64,000 nucleotides of DNA from Vibrio tarriae (GTDB taxonomy: Bacteria; Pseudomonadota; Gammaproteobacteria; Enterobacterales; Vibrionaceae): assembly GCF_002216685.1 (NCBI RefSeq), contig NZ_CP022352.1, positions 372,001-436,000 of the forward strand, read 5' to 3'. The position numbers and the translations under genes were made by a program. The notes under the pieces were generated by a model. The model saw only the letters and a program-made list of their open reading frames with translations. It was not told where the DNA came from and made no database searches. Below are positions 54,091-63,706 of this stretch, piece by piece. The number at the start of each line of letters is the position of its first letter. Position 1 is the stretch's first letter.

Positions 54091-55467
54091 ATGCAAGATA
54101 ACGCGCAAACCTTAGAGCCACCAGTAAAGGCTAACACGGGTAATCTGTGGATGTTCCTGATCCCTTCTCTGATCGGGCTTTTCCTCTTTATGGCTCCCAT
54201 CAGTTACGATGGATCGTTAACCATTCCAGTGGCGGTGTTGGCCAAGTCCGTTCAAGCGCTGTTTGGGGATTATCTGGTGACTGTCGTTACGGCAATCATC
54301 GCCTTTATGTCAGCCGCTTCTGTTATCTGCAAAGTCTTTAAACCAAGTTGGGTAATGTCTCGTCCTTTCTTAAACAGTTTGTTTAATCCTTCTTGGCTTT
54401 GGTTAACCGTGCGTGTGATTGGCGGAGCTGCCGTGATCATGACATTTTTCCAAATCGGTCCAAAAGTGATTTGGGAAGAAAACACGGGTGGACTGGTCTT
54501 GCAAGGCCTGCTCCCAACACTATTTTCAGTGTTTATTTTCGCAGGCTTACTGCTGCCTTTGCTGCTTAACTTTGGCTTATTAGAGCTGTTTGGCAGCTTA
54601 CTGAGCAAAGTGATGCGCCCTTTATTCAATCTACCGGGTCGCAGCGCCATTGACTGTATGGCTTCATGGCTGGGCGATGGTAGCGTAGGCATCCTGCTCA
54701 CCAGTAAACAATACGAAGAAAAATTCTACACCCAACGTGAAGCGGCGGTAGTCGGCACAACATTCTCTGCGGTATCGATTACTTTTAGCTTAGTGGTGAT
54801 CGCCCAAGTAGAGCTTGAACACCTATTCCTACCTTTCTATGGTGCGGTCTGTTTAGCGGGTGTGGTGGCAGCGGTAGTTATTCCTCGCCTTCCTCCTTTG
54901 TCATGGAAAAAAGATACTTATATCGATGGTAGCAAGCCTCATCCTGATGCTGATGCAATTCCTGAAGGCCACACTGCGTTTTCTTGGGGTATGGAACAGG
55001 CTTTAGCCAAAGCAGCAAAAGTTAACTCTGTGAAATCTGTGATTGGCGAAGGGGTGCGTAACGCGGTCGATATGGTGTTTGGCGTACTGCCTGTTGTAAT
55101 GGGACTAGGCACTATCGCCTTGGTGATTGCTGAATACACTTCCGTATTCTCTCTGCTTGGCCAACCTTTCATTCCATTTTTAGAGCTACTCGGAGTGCCA
55201 GAAGCCGTCGCAGCCTCGAAAACCATTGTGGTTGGCTTTGCGGATATGTTTATTCCAGCCATTTTAGCGGCTTCCATCGATAACGAAATGACACGTTTTG
55301 TGATTGCGGCCATGTCTGTAACTCAGCTTATCTATATGTCTGAAGTCGGCGCACTACTGCTGGGTAGCCGTATCCCAGTCAATATTGTCGAGCTGTTTGT
55401 CATTTTCATTTTGCGTACCCTGATCACCTTACCTGTGATTGCCGCGGTAGCACATCTGCTGTTCTAA
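54091..55467 (+). CDS. YjiH-family membrane protein (two gate domains fused)
   Basis: This 458-residue inner-membrane protein has about ten membrane segments and two gate domains: LPGRSAIDCMASWLGDGSVGILL (N half) and VPEAVAASKTIVVGFADMFIPAIL (C half). These correspond to the separate YjiH and YjiG proteins at 3138 and 2674. Between the halves is a cytosolic loop of about 40 residues. The substrate is unknown; transport or gating of a small organic molecule is inferred from the family. A terminator follows. Confidence 0.8.
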   Translation: MQDNAQTLEPPVKANTGNLWMFLIPSLIGLFLFMAPISYDGSLTIPVAVLAKSVQALFGDYLVTVVTAIIAFMSAASVICKVFKPSWVMSRPFLNSLFNPSWLWLTVRVIGGAAVIMTFFQIGPKVIWEENTGGLVLQGLLPTLFSVFIFAGLLLPLLLNFGLLELFGSLLSKVMRPLFNLPGRSAIDCMASWLGDGSVGILLTSKQYEEKFYTQREAAVVGTTFSAVSITFSLVVIAQVELEHLFLPFYGAVCLAGVVAAVVIPRLPPLSWKKDTYIDGSKPHPDADAIPEGHTAFSWGMEQALAKAAKVNSVKSVIGEGVRNAVDMVFGVLPVVMGLGTIALVIAEYTSVFSLLGQPFIPFLELLGVPEAVAASKTIVVGFADMFIPAILAASIDNEMTRFVIAAMSVTQLIYMSEVGALLLGSRIPVNIVELFVIFILRTLITLPVIAAVAHLLF

Positions 55468-55483
55468 TCTGTCTCCCTATTAA

Positions 55484-55512
55484 GAAGCGCCATCAACATG
55501 GCGCTTTTCTTA
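55484..55512 (+). terminator. Terminator after the fused YjiH gene
   Basis: AAGCGCCAT pairs with ATGGCGCTT around CAAC, with a T-rich tail. Confidence 0.85.
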
Positions 55513-55671
55513 TAAAAAGTCTCAATACTGAGTCTTTTTATCATCAATCTTGTTAATATCAGTGATTTTCATATCAGCCGACACCGCCTATAATTCAACC
55601 AATTAACGATAACTAACTATAAAGTTGTAATCAGTACCACTGCAACTTTGGGTTGAAAAATAAAACACAAT

Positions 55672-55738
55672 CGATACCCAAACTACTTGGAAACGAACGT
55701 AGCCAACACCACCGCTGCTTCAAGTAGGAAGGGGAATA
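55672..55738 (+). repeat. ERIC deletion derivative
   Basis: The head TACCCAAACTACTTGGA is joined to AACGAACGTAGCCAACACC and the tail GCTTCAAGTAGGAAGGGG. About 60 bp of the interior is missing compared with the copy at 2541. Confidence 0.75.
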
Positions 55739-55758
55739 ACAGTGCGGAATAACCAATA

Positions 55759-56226
55759 ATGAGATGGATATTGCTGATCTTAACCCTGTGGTGCAGCTCT
55801 TTCGCTTTTGCATCGAACATCACGATACAAGTAGCAGACGCGCCACCTAAGGTTCTTTCCTTGCAAGAGTTGACCACCAAACTGCCTGCGGTCTCTTTTA
55901 CCACCGAACTACCATGGCTTCATGGTTCACATCGCTTCACAGGCTTTAAAGTAAGCGATTTGCTCGAGTATTTGCAGCAGAGTCAAGTGAGTTCGGTGAC
56001 TTTTATGGCATTGAATGACTACGCTGCTAATATTTCGATAGCGGATATTCAACAATATGAACCGATTGTTGCGTACTTCATGGACGGTAATGAAATGAAA
56101 ATTCGCAACAAAGGCCCTTTTTGGTTGGTGTATAACTTAGATCAAAATCCAAAACTGAAAAACACCGTTTACTATACCCATATGGTTTGGCAAATAAGTC
56201 AAATTTTGATTCATAAGAAGCCATGA
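55759..56226 (+). CDS. Periplasmic molybdopterin-oxidoreductase-like domain protein paired with CdgA
   Basis: This 155-residue protein has a signal peptide (residues 1-18) and one domain like the molybdopterin-binding fold: LPWLHGSHRFTGFKVSDLLEYL, MALNDYAANISIADIQQYEPIVAYFMDGNEM, GPFWLVYNLDQNPKL and HMVWQISQILI. No cysteine remains after cleavage, so it is not an oxidoreductase of the sulfite oxidase type and more likely binds a ligand. Its last codons overlap the start of the diguanylate cyclase (ATGA), so the two proteins probably act together as a sensor pair. Confidence 0.75.
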   Translation: MRWILLILTLWCSSFAFASNITIQVADAPPKVLSLQELTTKLPAVSFTTELPWLHGSHRFTGFKVSDLLEYLQQSQVSSVTFMALNDYAANISIADIQQYEPIVAYFMDGNEMKIRNKGPFWLVYNLDQNPKLKNTVYYTHMVWQISQILIHKKP

Positions 56227-57323
56227 ATACACAAACTCAGAAAACGCTCCACCCGCTGATCTTACATGCCAAAACACTGCTGATCTTCATGTCGGCATTT
56301 TTGATTTTGGCGAATTTGTATTTGATCAACAATACTCGCGATTTATCTAAGTCCTACTCTTCGCACACCAACCAAGCGATCTGGTTCTTATTCCAACTGA
56401 ATAAAGAGTTTACTGAACTGCTGGCACTCTCTCCTTATCTATTGGAATCCGAGAACAATCAACGCAGTGTGATGGTGAAATATGAGCTTGCTTGGAGCCG
56501 TTTTGATCTGATCCTCAATAGCAAAGAGGCCGACGGCATTATAGGTATGCCAAGCACTCGCGAATTCTTCCAAGCCGCTTTTGCTCGGTTTAAACAACTT
56601 GAGCCGCTACTGCTCGCCGCCAAAAACCCAGAAAGCTTACAAAGTTTTATTTTGGCAGCCCAACAAGAGATGGATATTTTTATTCAGTTCATAAACCGCA
56701 CATTTGGGGTACAAAGCCCTTTGTATGTGGAGCAAAAAGAGCAACTGAATTACCTCAGTCGCATCCAGTTTGCGCTGATGTTATTGATGTTTAGCTGTGT
56801 CGGGCTGGTGAGTTTTATTTTGCATAAAGAAGCGGCATACCATCGGATTTTGGCATTGACAGATCCATTAACGGGGTTGGAAAACCGCACGGCTATGTTC
56901 GCCGAATTAGAACGCCATCGCCGTAGTGGCGGTTTCTCATTGTTTTTGCTCGATCTCAATGGATTTAAAATGATTAATGATACTTACGGTCATCAAATGG
57001 GCGATGCGGTGCTCAAACAGGTCGCTTATCGCTTAAATCATTCGATTCCTGCATTCGATTATCGCGTTTTCCGGATGGGAGGAGATGAATTTGCCATCAT
57101 CTTAAGCAGCATCAACCCTACCGAACAGATGATGATGCAGCGCATGATTAAGCAATCTTTCGATCAAGAATTTGAGTTAACTGGTGATTTACGAGCCAAG
57201 CTCAACACGAGTATCGGGGTCAGCACCTATCCACTCGACACCACTAATTTGAACCAGTTGATTTATCTGGCGGATAAAAACATGTATGAAATGAAGTTTC
57301 TACAAAAAAGCCCCTCATCATGA
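56223..57323 (+). CDS. cdgA: Diguanylate cyclase CdgA (membrane-bound GGDEF)
   Basis: This 366-residue protein has TM1 at about 14-32, a periplasmic region of about 145 residues, TM2 at about 180-200, and a GGDEF domain (TDPLTGLENRTAMFAELE, FKMINDTYGHQMGDAVLK, FRMGGDEFAIIL). The GGDEF motif is intact, so it should make c-di-GMP. There is no RxxD inhibitory site before the motif. It overlaps the upstream periplasmic gene, which may provide its input. The location near pst and the domain order fit V. cholerae CdgA. Confidence 0.85.
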   Translation: MNTQTQKTLHPLILHAKTLLIFMSAFLILANLYLINNTRDLSKSYSSHTNQAIWFLFQLNKEFTELLALSPYLLESENNQRSVMVKYELAWSRFDLILNSKEADGIIGMPSTREFFQAAFARFKQLEPLLLAAKNPESLQSFILAAQQEMDIFIQFINRTFGVQSPLYVEQKEQLNYLSRIQFALMLLMFSCVGLVSFILHKEAAYHRILALTDPLTGLENRTAMFAELERHRRSGGFSLFLLDLNGFKMINDTYGHQMGDAVLKQVAYRLNHSIPAFDYRVFRMGGDEFAIILSSINPTEQMMMQRMIKQSFDQEFELTGDLRAKLNTSIGVSTYPLDTTNLNQLIYLADKNMYEMKFLQKSPSS

Positions 57324-57330
57324 GGGGCAA
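57307..57330 (-). terminator. Hairpin between cdgA and the pst operon end
   Basis: GCCCCTCA pairs with TGAGGGGC. The minus strand has a run of six T after it, so it ends the pst transcript. It also overlaps the cdgA stop codon region. Confidence 0.7.
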
Positions 57331-57375
57331 AGTTTACCATCGCTTATAGTTATAATTCGCCAGTTCTATAAACCT

Positions 57376-57522
57376 ATACCCAAACTACTTGGAGTTGCAG
57401 GTAGACGGTAGACGGTAACAACCCTCATTGCCATGAGCATTGACCGGCACGGTGATTAGGGTGTACGAACATAGCCAACACCACTGCAACGTCTACTTCT
57501 AGTAGCAAGGAGATCAAGGAGA
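57376..57522 (+). repeat. ERIC repeat, diverged
   Basis: TATACCCAAACTACTTGGAG at the head is conserved. The interior (GTGTACGAACATAGCCAACACC) and tail are degraded and partly duplicated (GTAGACGGTAGACGGT). It lies just downstream of pstB. Confidence 0.7.
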
Positions 57523-57524
57523 TA

Positions 57525-58280
57525 TTAGCCGAAGTCACCATTCACATAACCACGGGTGCGATCATCACGTGGGTTACTGAAAATGACTTGAGTCTCATCG
57601 TGTTCAACCAACTCACCCATTAAGAAGAACGCGGTACGGTCTGAAATACGGCGGGCTTGCTGCATTGAGTGAGTCACGATAACAATGGTGTAGTTCTTCT
57701 TCAGATCTTCCATCAGCTCTTCAATTTTGTGGGTCGCAATCGGGTCAAGTGCCGAAGTCGGCTCATCCATCAAGATCACATCGGGTTCCATAGCGATGGT
57801 GCGCGCGATACAAAGACGCTGCTGCTGACCGCCTGATAAACCAAAGGCATGAGATTTAAGACGATCTTTCACCTCATCCCACAGCGCTGCGCCACGCAGT
57901 GAACGTTCAACCACTTCATCAAGATGCTTTTTATCCTTGATACCTTGTGCACGCAAACCATACGCCACGTTTTCATAAATGCTCATTGGGAATGGGTTTG
58001 GCTTTTGGAACACCATACCAACGCGGATACGCAAGTCAGACACATCGATATTGCCATACACATCTTGGCCATCCATGGTCAGCTTACCGGTAATCGTGAC
58101 TCCCTCAATGAGATCATTCATACGATTCAGGCAGCGCAACAGGGTTGATTTACCGCAACCAGAGGGGCCAATCAGTGCTGTCACTTGACGCGTAGGAATC
58201 GGCAGATTAATCGATTTCAGGGCTTGGTTCTCACCGTAAAACAGGTCGAGGTTTTCAATATTGAATTTGGTCGTTTTCAT
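57525..58280 (-). CDS. pstB: Phosphate ABC transporter ATPase PstB
   Basis: This 251-residue ATPase has GPSGCGKST (Walker A), [16 protein letters not shown] (signature), [12 protein letters not shown] (Walker B) and [14 protein letters not shown] (H loop). It energises phosphate import through PstC/PstA. The start at 58280 follows an AGAGAT ribosome site; the longer frame to 58304 overlaps pstA coding. It is the last gene of the operon here; no phoU is adjacent, unlike in E. coli. Confidence 0.95.
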   Translation of the reverse strand: MKTTKFNIENLDLFYGENQALKSINLPIPTRQVTALIGPSGCGKSTLLRCLNRMNDLIEGVTITGKLTMDGQDVYGNIDVSDLRIRVGMVFQKPNPFPMSIYENVAYGLRAQGIKDKKHLDEVVERSLRGAALWDEVKDRLKSHAFGLSGGQQQRLCIARTIAMEPDVILMDEPTSALDPIATHKIEELMEDLKKNYTIVIVTHSMQQARRISDRTAFFLMGELVEHDETQVIFSNPRDDRTRGYVNGDFG

Positions 58281-58308
58281 TGTGTTATCTCTAAATTCTG
58301 TCAATGAC

Positions 58309-59172
58309 TTAATAGGTCGCAGTATTGAATCGTTTGGCGATGAGCTTGGTGATCATGTTGATCAGCAAAACCACAACAATCAGCACAGTGGCGGTGCCAT
58401 AAGCTTGGTTCCATTCTTCAATGGTGAACAGCTCTGTGGTCAGTTTGTACAAGTGAACGGTCAAGGTGCGTCCAGAATCGAGCAGAGAATCTGGAATACG
58501 CGCCACCATACCCGCGGTTAAAAATACTGGGGCAGATTCACCAATGACACGGCCAATACTCAAAATGACAGAAGTTAAAATCCCCGGCATAGCACTTGGC
58601 AAAATTAGCCGGCGGATGGTGTAAATTTTTGAAGCGCCCACGCCATACGAGCCTTCACGATAGGTTTGTGGTACCGCCATTAAGGCTTCTTCCGTGGTAC
58701 GGATAATGACTGGCAGGATCAAGATACTGAGAGTTAATGCACCGGAAAGAATCGAGAAGCCTAAGCCCAAAATCGCCACGAAGAAGGTCATACCAAACAG
58801 ACCAAAAATGATCGAGGGGATACCCGCCAATGACTCGGTACAGAAGCGGATGATTTTGACCAAACGGCTGCCGACTTTGGCGTATTCCGTCAAGTAAATC
58901 GCCGTCATGATACCGATAGGTGCGGCCACCGCGATCGAAGCAACAACCATATATACGGTCGAGACAATCATCGGGAAAATACCGTGTTCATCGCCCGTGT
59001 GGGTGTAGTTGTCGGTAATGAATTTCCAGTTAACGTGTTGCAGACCATTAGACAAGATGTACCAGATGATCCAGAACAGGAAGCCGACGGTCAGCGCCGC
59101 AGAAATCCAGATAAAGGCACGCAAGACATTATCTTTGAGCACACGCGCTTGTTTCAGTTTTACGCGATCCAT
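58309..59172 (-). CDS. pstA: Phosphate ABC transporter permease PstA
   Basis: This 287-residue permease has six membrane segments and the ABC permease loop with [23 protein letters not shown]. It pairs with PstC. ATG at 59172 has GAGG 8 nt before it; the ATG at 59178 has almost no spacing. It begins 5 bp after the pstC stop. Confidence 0.93.
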   Translation of the reverse strand: MDRVKLKQARVLKDNVLRAFIWISAALTVGFLFWIIWYILSNGLQHVNWKFITDNYTHTGDEHGIFPMIVSTVYMVVASIAVAAPIGIMTAIYLTEYAKVGSRLVKIIRFCTESLAGIPSIIFGLFGMTFFVAILGLGFSILSGALTLSILILPVIIRTTEEALMAVPQTYREGSYGVGASKIYTIRRLILPSAMPGILTSVILSIGRVIGESAPVFLTAGMVARIPDSLLDSGRTLTVHLYKLTTELFTIEEWNQAYGTATVLIVVVLLINMITKLIAKRFNTATY

Positions 59173-59177
59173 CGTCA

Positions 59178-60098
59178 TTACCTCGCTTTCTCACGGTTTA
59201 AATACAACAACGCACCGTTCAGCATCATGATGAACACCAACAACACCACGCCGGTAGCGTAAAGCGCGTTAGCATGGATACCACTGGCGTAAGACATTTC
59301 AATCGCAATGTTGGCGGTCAGAGTACGCGCCGAATCGAGTATGCCTTCTGGCATCGCAGGTGCGTTACCCATCACCATGATAATCGCCATGGTTTCACCC
59401 AAAGCGCGGCCGATGCCTAAGATAACGCCCGTCATGATCCCCGAACGAGCAGCAGGAACCAGCAGTTTGAAGATGGTGTAGATGCTTGAAGCACCCAGTG
59501 CGAGTGAACCTTCTTTGTAAGCACGCGGTACCGCGCGAATCGAGGTTTCAGAGACCGTAATCACGGTGGGAAGGATCATGACGCCCAACACTATGATACC
59601 TGCCAGAATCGTGTTACCCGCAGGCACATTAAAGACATCTTGAATCAGCGGAACGATGATCACCAAGCCAAAGAAGCCATAGACCACAGAAGGAATACCG
59701 GCGAGCAATTCAACTGCAGGGCGTATCACATCCGCTACCCGTTTGGGAGCCACTTCAGCTATAAAAATAGCCGTGAGAACGCCAACCGGAACCCCCACAA
59801 TCACAGCCCCAAAGGTTGAGACGACAGAAGCGACAATCATGGTCGCGACACCGTACAGGGCAGGTGGTAACCAGTCTTGTCCAAGCACTATGCCAGTTAC
59901 TCCCGCTTCTTGGAAAGCAGGGATACTTTCACGAACAATGAAGTAAGCAATGATGGCAAGAGACAGAATACCGATCACGGCACTGGTTAAAAACAAACCG
60001 TGAAAGATACGTTCTTTCCAGTCAACACGTCGTTGCTCACGCAAACTACGCATAGAGGTATTATCCATAAGCTTGTCACTATTTGTTGCGATGGTCAT
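59178..60098 (-). CDS. pstC: Phosphate ABC transporter permease PstC
   Basis: This 306-residue permease has six membrane segments and the cytosolic loop SIRAVPRAYKEGSLALGASSIYTIFK. It begins with a hydrophilic N terminus (MTIATNSDKLMDNTSMRSLREQRRVDWKERIFHG). The start at 60098 follows AGGTGA. A perfect hairpin lies between pstS and pstC and may lower pstC expression relative to pstS. Confidence 0.93.
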   Translation of the reverse strand: MTIATNSDKLMDNTSMRSLREQRRVDWKERIFHGLFLTSAVIGILSLAIIAYFIVRESIPAFQEAGVTGIVLGQDWLPPALYGVATMIVASVVSTFGAVIVGVPVGVLTAIFIAEVAPKRVADVIRPAVELLAGIPSVVYGFFGLVIIVPLIQDVFNVPAGNTILAGIIVLGVMILPTVITVSETSIRAVPRAYKEGSLALGASSIYTIFKLLVPAARSGIMTGVILGIGRALGETMAIIMVMGNAPAMPEGILDSARTLTANIAIEMSYASGIHANALYATGVVLLVFIMMLNGALLYLNREKAR

Positions 60099-60137
60099 AA
60101 AATCACCTATCGAACTAAGGTCGATGTAAACAAAGTA

Positions 60138-60158
60138 CCCGACCCAAATTGGGTCGGG
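60138..60158 (-). terminator. Intercistronic hairpin between pstS and pstC
   Basis: CCCGACCCA pairs with TGGGTCGGG around AAT, perfectly. It has no T-run and lies 19 bp after the pstS stop. It is likely a partial attenuator or mRNA stability hairpin, giving more PstS than permease, as expected for a periplasmic binding protein. Confidence 0.6.
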
Positions 60159-60176
60159 AAAAGGGAGCAAAGCGTA

Positions 60177-60998
60177 TTAGTTAACTGTGATGTAGCCTTT
60201 GTCAGCGACAATCTTCTGTGCGTCAGCAGAGAGCATCCACTCTAGGAATTTTTTCGCTTCCGCAGATGGCTTGTCTTGTTTGTACAGAACTAGGAATGGA
60301 CGAGATACTTTGTAAGTACCGTTTTTCACGTTATCTACGCTAGCTTCAACACCGTTCACAGCCAGTGCGTGAACTGAAGTATCAACAGTACCGAGTGAAA
60401 TATAACCAATCGCATAAGGGTTAGAAGCGACCATAGTTTTCAGTGCGCCGTTACCGTTTGCGACTTGAGCACGTTGAGAAATAGCAGAGACTTCTTTATC
60501 CGCCACTTTCTTTTTCAATTCCATGATGTCTTCGAATGCACCACGAGTACCCGAAGCGGTGTCACGAGTGATGGCAACGATTGGCTTATCTTCACCACCA
60601 ACTTGTTTCCAGTTAGTGATTTCGCCTTTGTAGATTTCAGAAACTTGTTCTGCTGTCAGACCTTTCACCGCATTGCTTGGGTGAACGACGACTGCGATAC
60701 CGTCAAGCGCGATCGCTTCTTCAACCAGAGTCGCTTCTTTTTCAGAATCTTTCAGATTGCGCGATGACATACCGATGTCCGCGCTACCATTTTTTGCGGC
60801 TTTGATACCCGCAGAAGAACCTGGACCTTGTACTTCAATGAAAACTTCAGGATTCATTTTGGCGTAAGTTTCAGAAAACACTTCCATCAGCGGAGTAACA
60901 CTGCTTGAGCCCACTGCTGAGATTGTCTCTTTTGCCATCACTGGAGTTACTGCAAGTGCGCCCATAAGAGCGATAGCACCGATTACTGTCTTTTTCAT
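60177..60998 (-). CDS. pstS: Phosphate-binding periplasmic protein PstS
   Basis: This 273-residue protein has a signal peptide (KKTVIGAIALMGALAVTPVMA) and the phosphate-binding family pattern: ETISAVGSSSVTPLMEVFSE, VQGPGSSAGIKAAKNGSADIGMSSRNLK and TRDTASGTRGAFEDIM, in which Ser/Arg/Asp residues would hold phosphate. It is the short-type PstS. Start: ATG at 60998 with AGGAAA 8 nt before it. It is the first gene of pstSCAB and is preceded by a Pho-box-like array. Confidence 0.95.
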   Translation of the reverse strand: MKKTVIGAIALMGALAVTPVMAKETISAVGSSSVTPLMEVFSETYAKMNPEVFIEVQGPGSSAGIKAAKNGSADIGMSSRNLKDSEKEATLVEEAIALDGIAVVVHPSNAVKGLTAEQVSEIYKGEITNWKQVGGEDKPIVAITRDTASGTRGAFEDIMELKKKVADKEVSAISQRAQVANGNGALKTMVASNPYAIGYISLGTVDTSVHALAVNGVEASVDNVKNGTYKVSRPFLVLYKQDKPSAEAKKFLEWMLSADAQKIVADKGYITVN

Positions 60999-61063
60999 CA
61001 CGAATTTCCTATAAGTGGCTGGGTTGCCGTTGTGTTTCACTTGAACGAGGCTCACTTTAGGCG

Positions 61064-61110
61064 GTGAATATGACAATTATGTTTCACTTAATTGAACCCT
61101 CTATGACACC
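61064..61110 (-). promoter_or_regulatory. Candidate Pho-box array upstream of pstS
   Basis: On the minus strand TGTCATA occurs at 61102-61108 and again at 61069-61075, 33 bp apart. That is three 11-bp steps, the phasing of PhoB direct repeats (TGTCATA type). Weaker TTCAAT and TGAAACA elements lie between at 11-bp steps. It is a good candidate for PhoB activation of pst. The rest of the 370 bp gap shows no gene. Confidence 0.6.
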
Positions 61111-61368
61111 TTTCGCTTATTGTTCATAAAATCCACAGACATAGCGTTTTCACCCAAGCCGTTATCAGGGCTGCAACAAAAAATTCACCCCTAAGGCTAA
61201 ATGTTTCTTCTATCCAAAAAAATGCGCAAAAATGCGACCGAAATCAACATATTGTTGTAACTACTGGTTTACTAACGATTGCAATCTCATCGGTGATACT
61301 TATTATCAATGGCCAATTATTCAAAATAACAATAACAATTCTTACTTATATTTCAGAAGAGGACCATC

Positions 61369-63012
61369 ATGCGCCAGTTACTCAGCGGTTTGTCTATCAA
61401 ACTGCAGGTTGTAGTACCTGTGTTTTTCACAATGCTTTTACTCGGTAGCGGAATCGTGTTCAGTACATCGACACTCAAAACGGCTTTCAGCCAAGTTTCT
61501 GATTCCACCGAACACCTTATTATCGACAAGGACAATCTCACCAACATCATAGACAACACTTATGCGATGCGTATCAGCGCAATCTATAGCCTCTTTCGCC
61601 CTGATGAAGTGAAGGTATTAGCTTCCGTACTCAGAGACAAACAAAGTCAAAACTTACAACTGATGCAGGTTTTCAGTGATAACCCAGAGCTACAAGATGA
61701 AGTACATGCGTTAACTAAAGCCATCCAACACTATGTGGATTACTCCATCAATACCATGATTCCGCTGCTCAATATCAAACACAATGCAGAGCAAGACAGT
61801 ACAGATTTTGACAGAAAGTACCAACAAGCCTCCGACGCTTATCGCGCTGCAGGGAATGATATGGTGAAAGCGATCAGCGAACTTTCTCAAGCCTTGAATA
61901 CGTTGGCTATGCGCACTCTTAAAGAGAGTGAAGCACAACATGATGGTGTACTGAGCAATTCGACCATTTCATTGATTGCGGTTCTGTTAGCAGCGGCAGT
62001 ATTAAGCTGGTTTTTGGCAGGCATTATTGTGAAACCGCTGCGTCAGCTTCAGCAGACGGTTCGTGAAGTCGCAAAAGGCAATTTGCTGGTTGAAGTCCAA
62101 GAAGAAGGTAATAACGAAATCACCCTTCTGGCACGTGATGTCAATGCTACCGTTACTCAACTGCGCCAAACCGTAGCATGCCTAGTGCGCATCAGTACCG
62201 ATGTCGCTTCCGCTTCGACCGAATTAGCGACCGTAATGACCCAATCCAGTGTCAACTCCGATCAAGAGAAGCAGGAAGTGGAACTTGTGGCATCGGCGGT
62301 CAACCAGCTGCAAAGCACCGCGCAGAGTGTGACTGACCATGCACACAGTGCGGATGGCGCAGCACAACAAGCCAACCAACTGGCATCTCAAAGCTTACGG
62401 ATGTTTGAAGAGAGCCACCGCGCAACCGCGAAAATGGCTGATCAACTCACAGAAGCCGCACAAGTGGTCAATCAACTGAAGGAGCAGTCTGAACGCATTG
62501 GTAATGTGACAGACGTAATCCGTAGTATTTCTGAGCAGACTAACCTTCTGGCACTGAATGCCGCGATTGAAGCGGCTCGCGCCGGAGAAAGCGGACGCGG
62601 TTTTGCTGTAGTAGCCGATGAAGTACGTATGTTAGCCGCGCGCACACAGACCTCGACTCAAGAGATCCAAGCCATTATTGAAGAGCTGCAAAACCAATCC
62701 AATACCGCTAACAGCAGTATGCACTCAAGCTTAAGCCTGCTTGAGCAAAACCAATCTTTAGCAGCCAAAGTCAGTGCATCTCTCACTGAAATCAATCATT
62801 CGATCAGTGCCTTGGGGCAGATCAACGCGCAAGTGGCAACCGCTTCGGAAGAGCAAAGCCAAGTGACCAAAGACATCAACCGCAACCTCAGCAATATTTA
62901 TGAACTGGTTAGCCAAAATGTGACCGGCATTACTCAATCAGCAGCAGCAAGCCATGAGCTGTCCAATCTTGCTGAGCAGCAACACCAGCAGCTCCAGTAT
63001 TTCCGAGTGTAA
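61369..63012 (+). CDS. Methyl-accepting chemotaxis protein
   Basis: This 547-residue receptor has TM1 at about residues 11-33 and a periplasmic sensor of about 155 residues, rich in helices ([26 protein letters not shown]). TM2 is at about 198-220, followed by HAMP ([28 protein letters not shown]) and the signalling hairpin ([35 protein letters not shown]). The start has AGAGGA 6 nt upstream. Ligand unknown; being divergent from the pst operon does not itself show a phosphate link. Confidence 0.92.
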   Translation: MRQLLSGLSIKLQVVVPVFFTMLLLGSGIVFSTSTLKTAFSQVSDSTEHLIIDKDNLTNIIDNTYAMRISAIYSLFRPDEVKVLASVLRDKQSQNLQLMQVFSDNPELQDEVHALTKAIQHYVDYSINTMIPLLNIKHNAEQDSTDFDRKYQQASDAYRAAGNDMVKAISELSQALNTLAMRTLKESEAQHDGVLSNSTISLIAVLLAAAVLSWFLAGIIVKPLRQLQQTVREVAKGNLLVEVQEEGNNEITLLARDVNATVTQLRQTVACLVRISTDVASASTELATVMTQSSVNSDQEKQEVELVASAVNQLQSTAQSVTDHAHSADGAAQQANQLASQSLRMFEESHRATAKMADQLTEAAQVVNQLKEQSERIGNVTDVIRSISEQTNLLALNAAIEAARAGESGRGFAVVADEVRMLAARTQTSTQEIQAIIEELQNQSNTANSSMHSSLSLLEQNQSLAAKVSASLTEINHSISALGQINAQVATASEEQSQVTKDINRNLSNIYELVSQNVTGITQSAAASHELSNLAEQQHQQLQYFRV

Positions 63013-63039
63013 ACGAGTCGACGTTCTTGATGACATAAA

Positions 63040-63070
63040 AAAGGTCTGGATAAACCAGACCTTTGTCTTT
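63040..63070 (+). terminator. Terminator after the third chemoreceptor
   Basis: AAAGGTCTGG pairs with CCAGACCTTT around ATAAA, followed by a T-rich stretch. Confidence 0.85.
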
Positions 63071-63089
63071 TTCGTGCCACTTACTTTTA

Positions 63090-63127
63090 GAGCTAACACC
63101 ACCGCCCTTCAAGCAAGATGGGGATAG
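63090..63127 (+). repeat. ERIC 3' end fragment
   Basis: CTAACACCACCGCCCTTCAA then GATGGGGATAG resembles only the right end of an ERIC (GCCAACACCGC...TTCAAGTAGGAAGGGTATA). No left end is present nearby. Confidence 0.45.
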
Positions 63128-63142
63128 CAGAAATAAGCATGC

Positions 63143-63706
63143 CTATTGCTCATCCGCCACAAGGAGCAACCCCATCTCATGGGCGTGAATCGAGTACGCA
63201 TAAATCTCGCCGTTAATCGCATCCCACGTCCAAGCTTCTTCACGCTCAATACGCGTGGTATTACTCCATAAATAAGCGGCATAGTTGCCCACCTCGGTCA
63301 CTAAGCCAGAGGCAAACGCCGTCTCATTCGCCGCTGGCGCAAAGCAGGCTTGTTCGGTCAAACTGCTCAGCTCTTTGATGTTTGGCATGCGCCACTGTTT
63401 AACACCCGCAAACTGGTGTAAACGGTGACGGCTACCCGGGTGATTGATCGCTTGCACTTCTTGGAGTGCCGCTTGCCAGCGCAGAGGTTGCGCCTGTCCT
63501 GTACAACGTCCTTGCTCAGCATTCCACTCCTTACCAAAGGTGCAGCGCATCCACGTTAACCCTGTGTGCAGGTCTTTTACTGTTCCTTGGGTGCTGTAAA
63601 CATAACGTAAGTTGGGTGCGGTGCGCACAATATCACTCGCACACTCTTGCGCCATTACCGGTAAGCTCAACGCCAACAGAGTAGCCATAGTCGAGAGGGT
63701 TTTCAT
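63143..63706 (-). CDS. Exported DUF1566/Lcl-domain protein
   Basis: This 187-residue protein has a signal peptide (TLSTMATLLALSLPVMA-Q) and a domain of DUF1566/Lcl type: VYSTQGTVKDLHTGLTWMRCTFG, WQAALQEVQAINH, WRMPNIKELSSL and WSNTTRI. Several Cys may form disulfides. Such domains occur in surface proteins and lectin-like folds; its function here is unknown. It overlaps the stop of the next gene by 4 bp, so the two are coupled. Confidence 0.75.
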   Translation of the reverse strand: MKTLSTMATLLALSLPVMAQECASDIVRTAPNLRYVYSTQGTVKDLHTGLTWMRCTFGKEWNAEQGRCTGQAQPLRWQAALQEVQAINHPGSRHRLHQFAGVKQWRMPNIKELSSLTEQACFAPAANETAFASGLVTEVGNYAAYLWSNTTRIEREEAWTWDAINGEIYAYSIHAHEMGLLLVADEQ

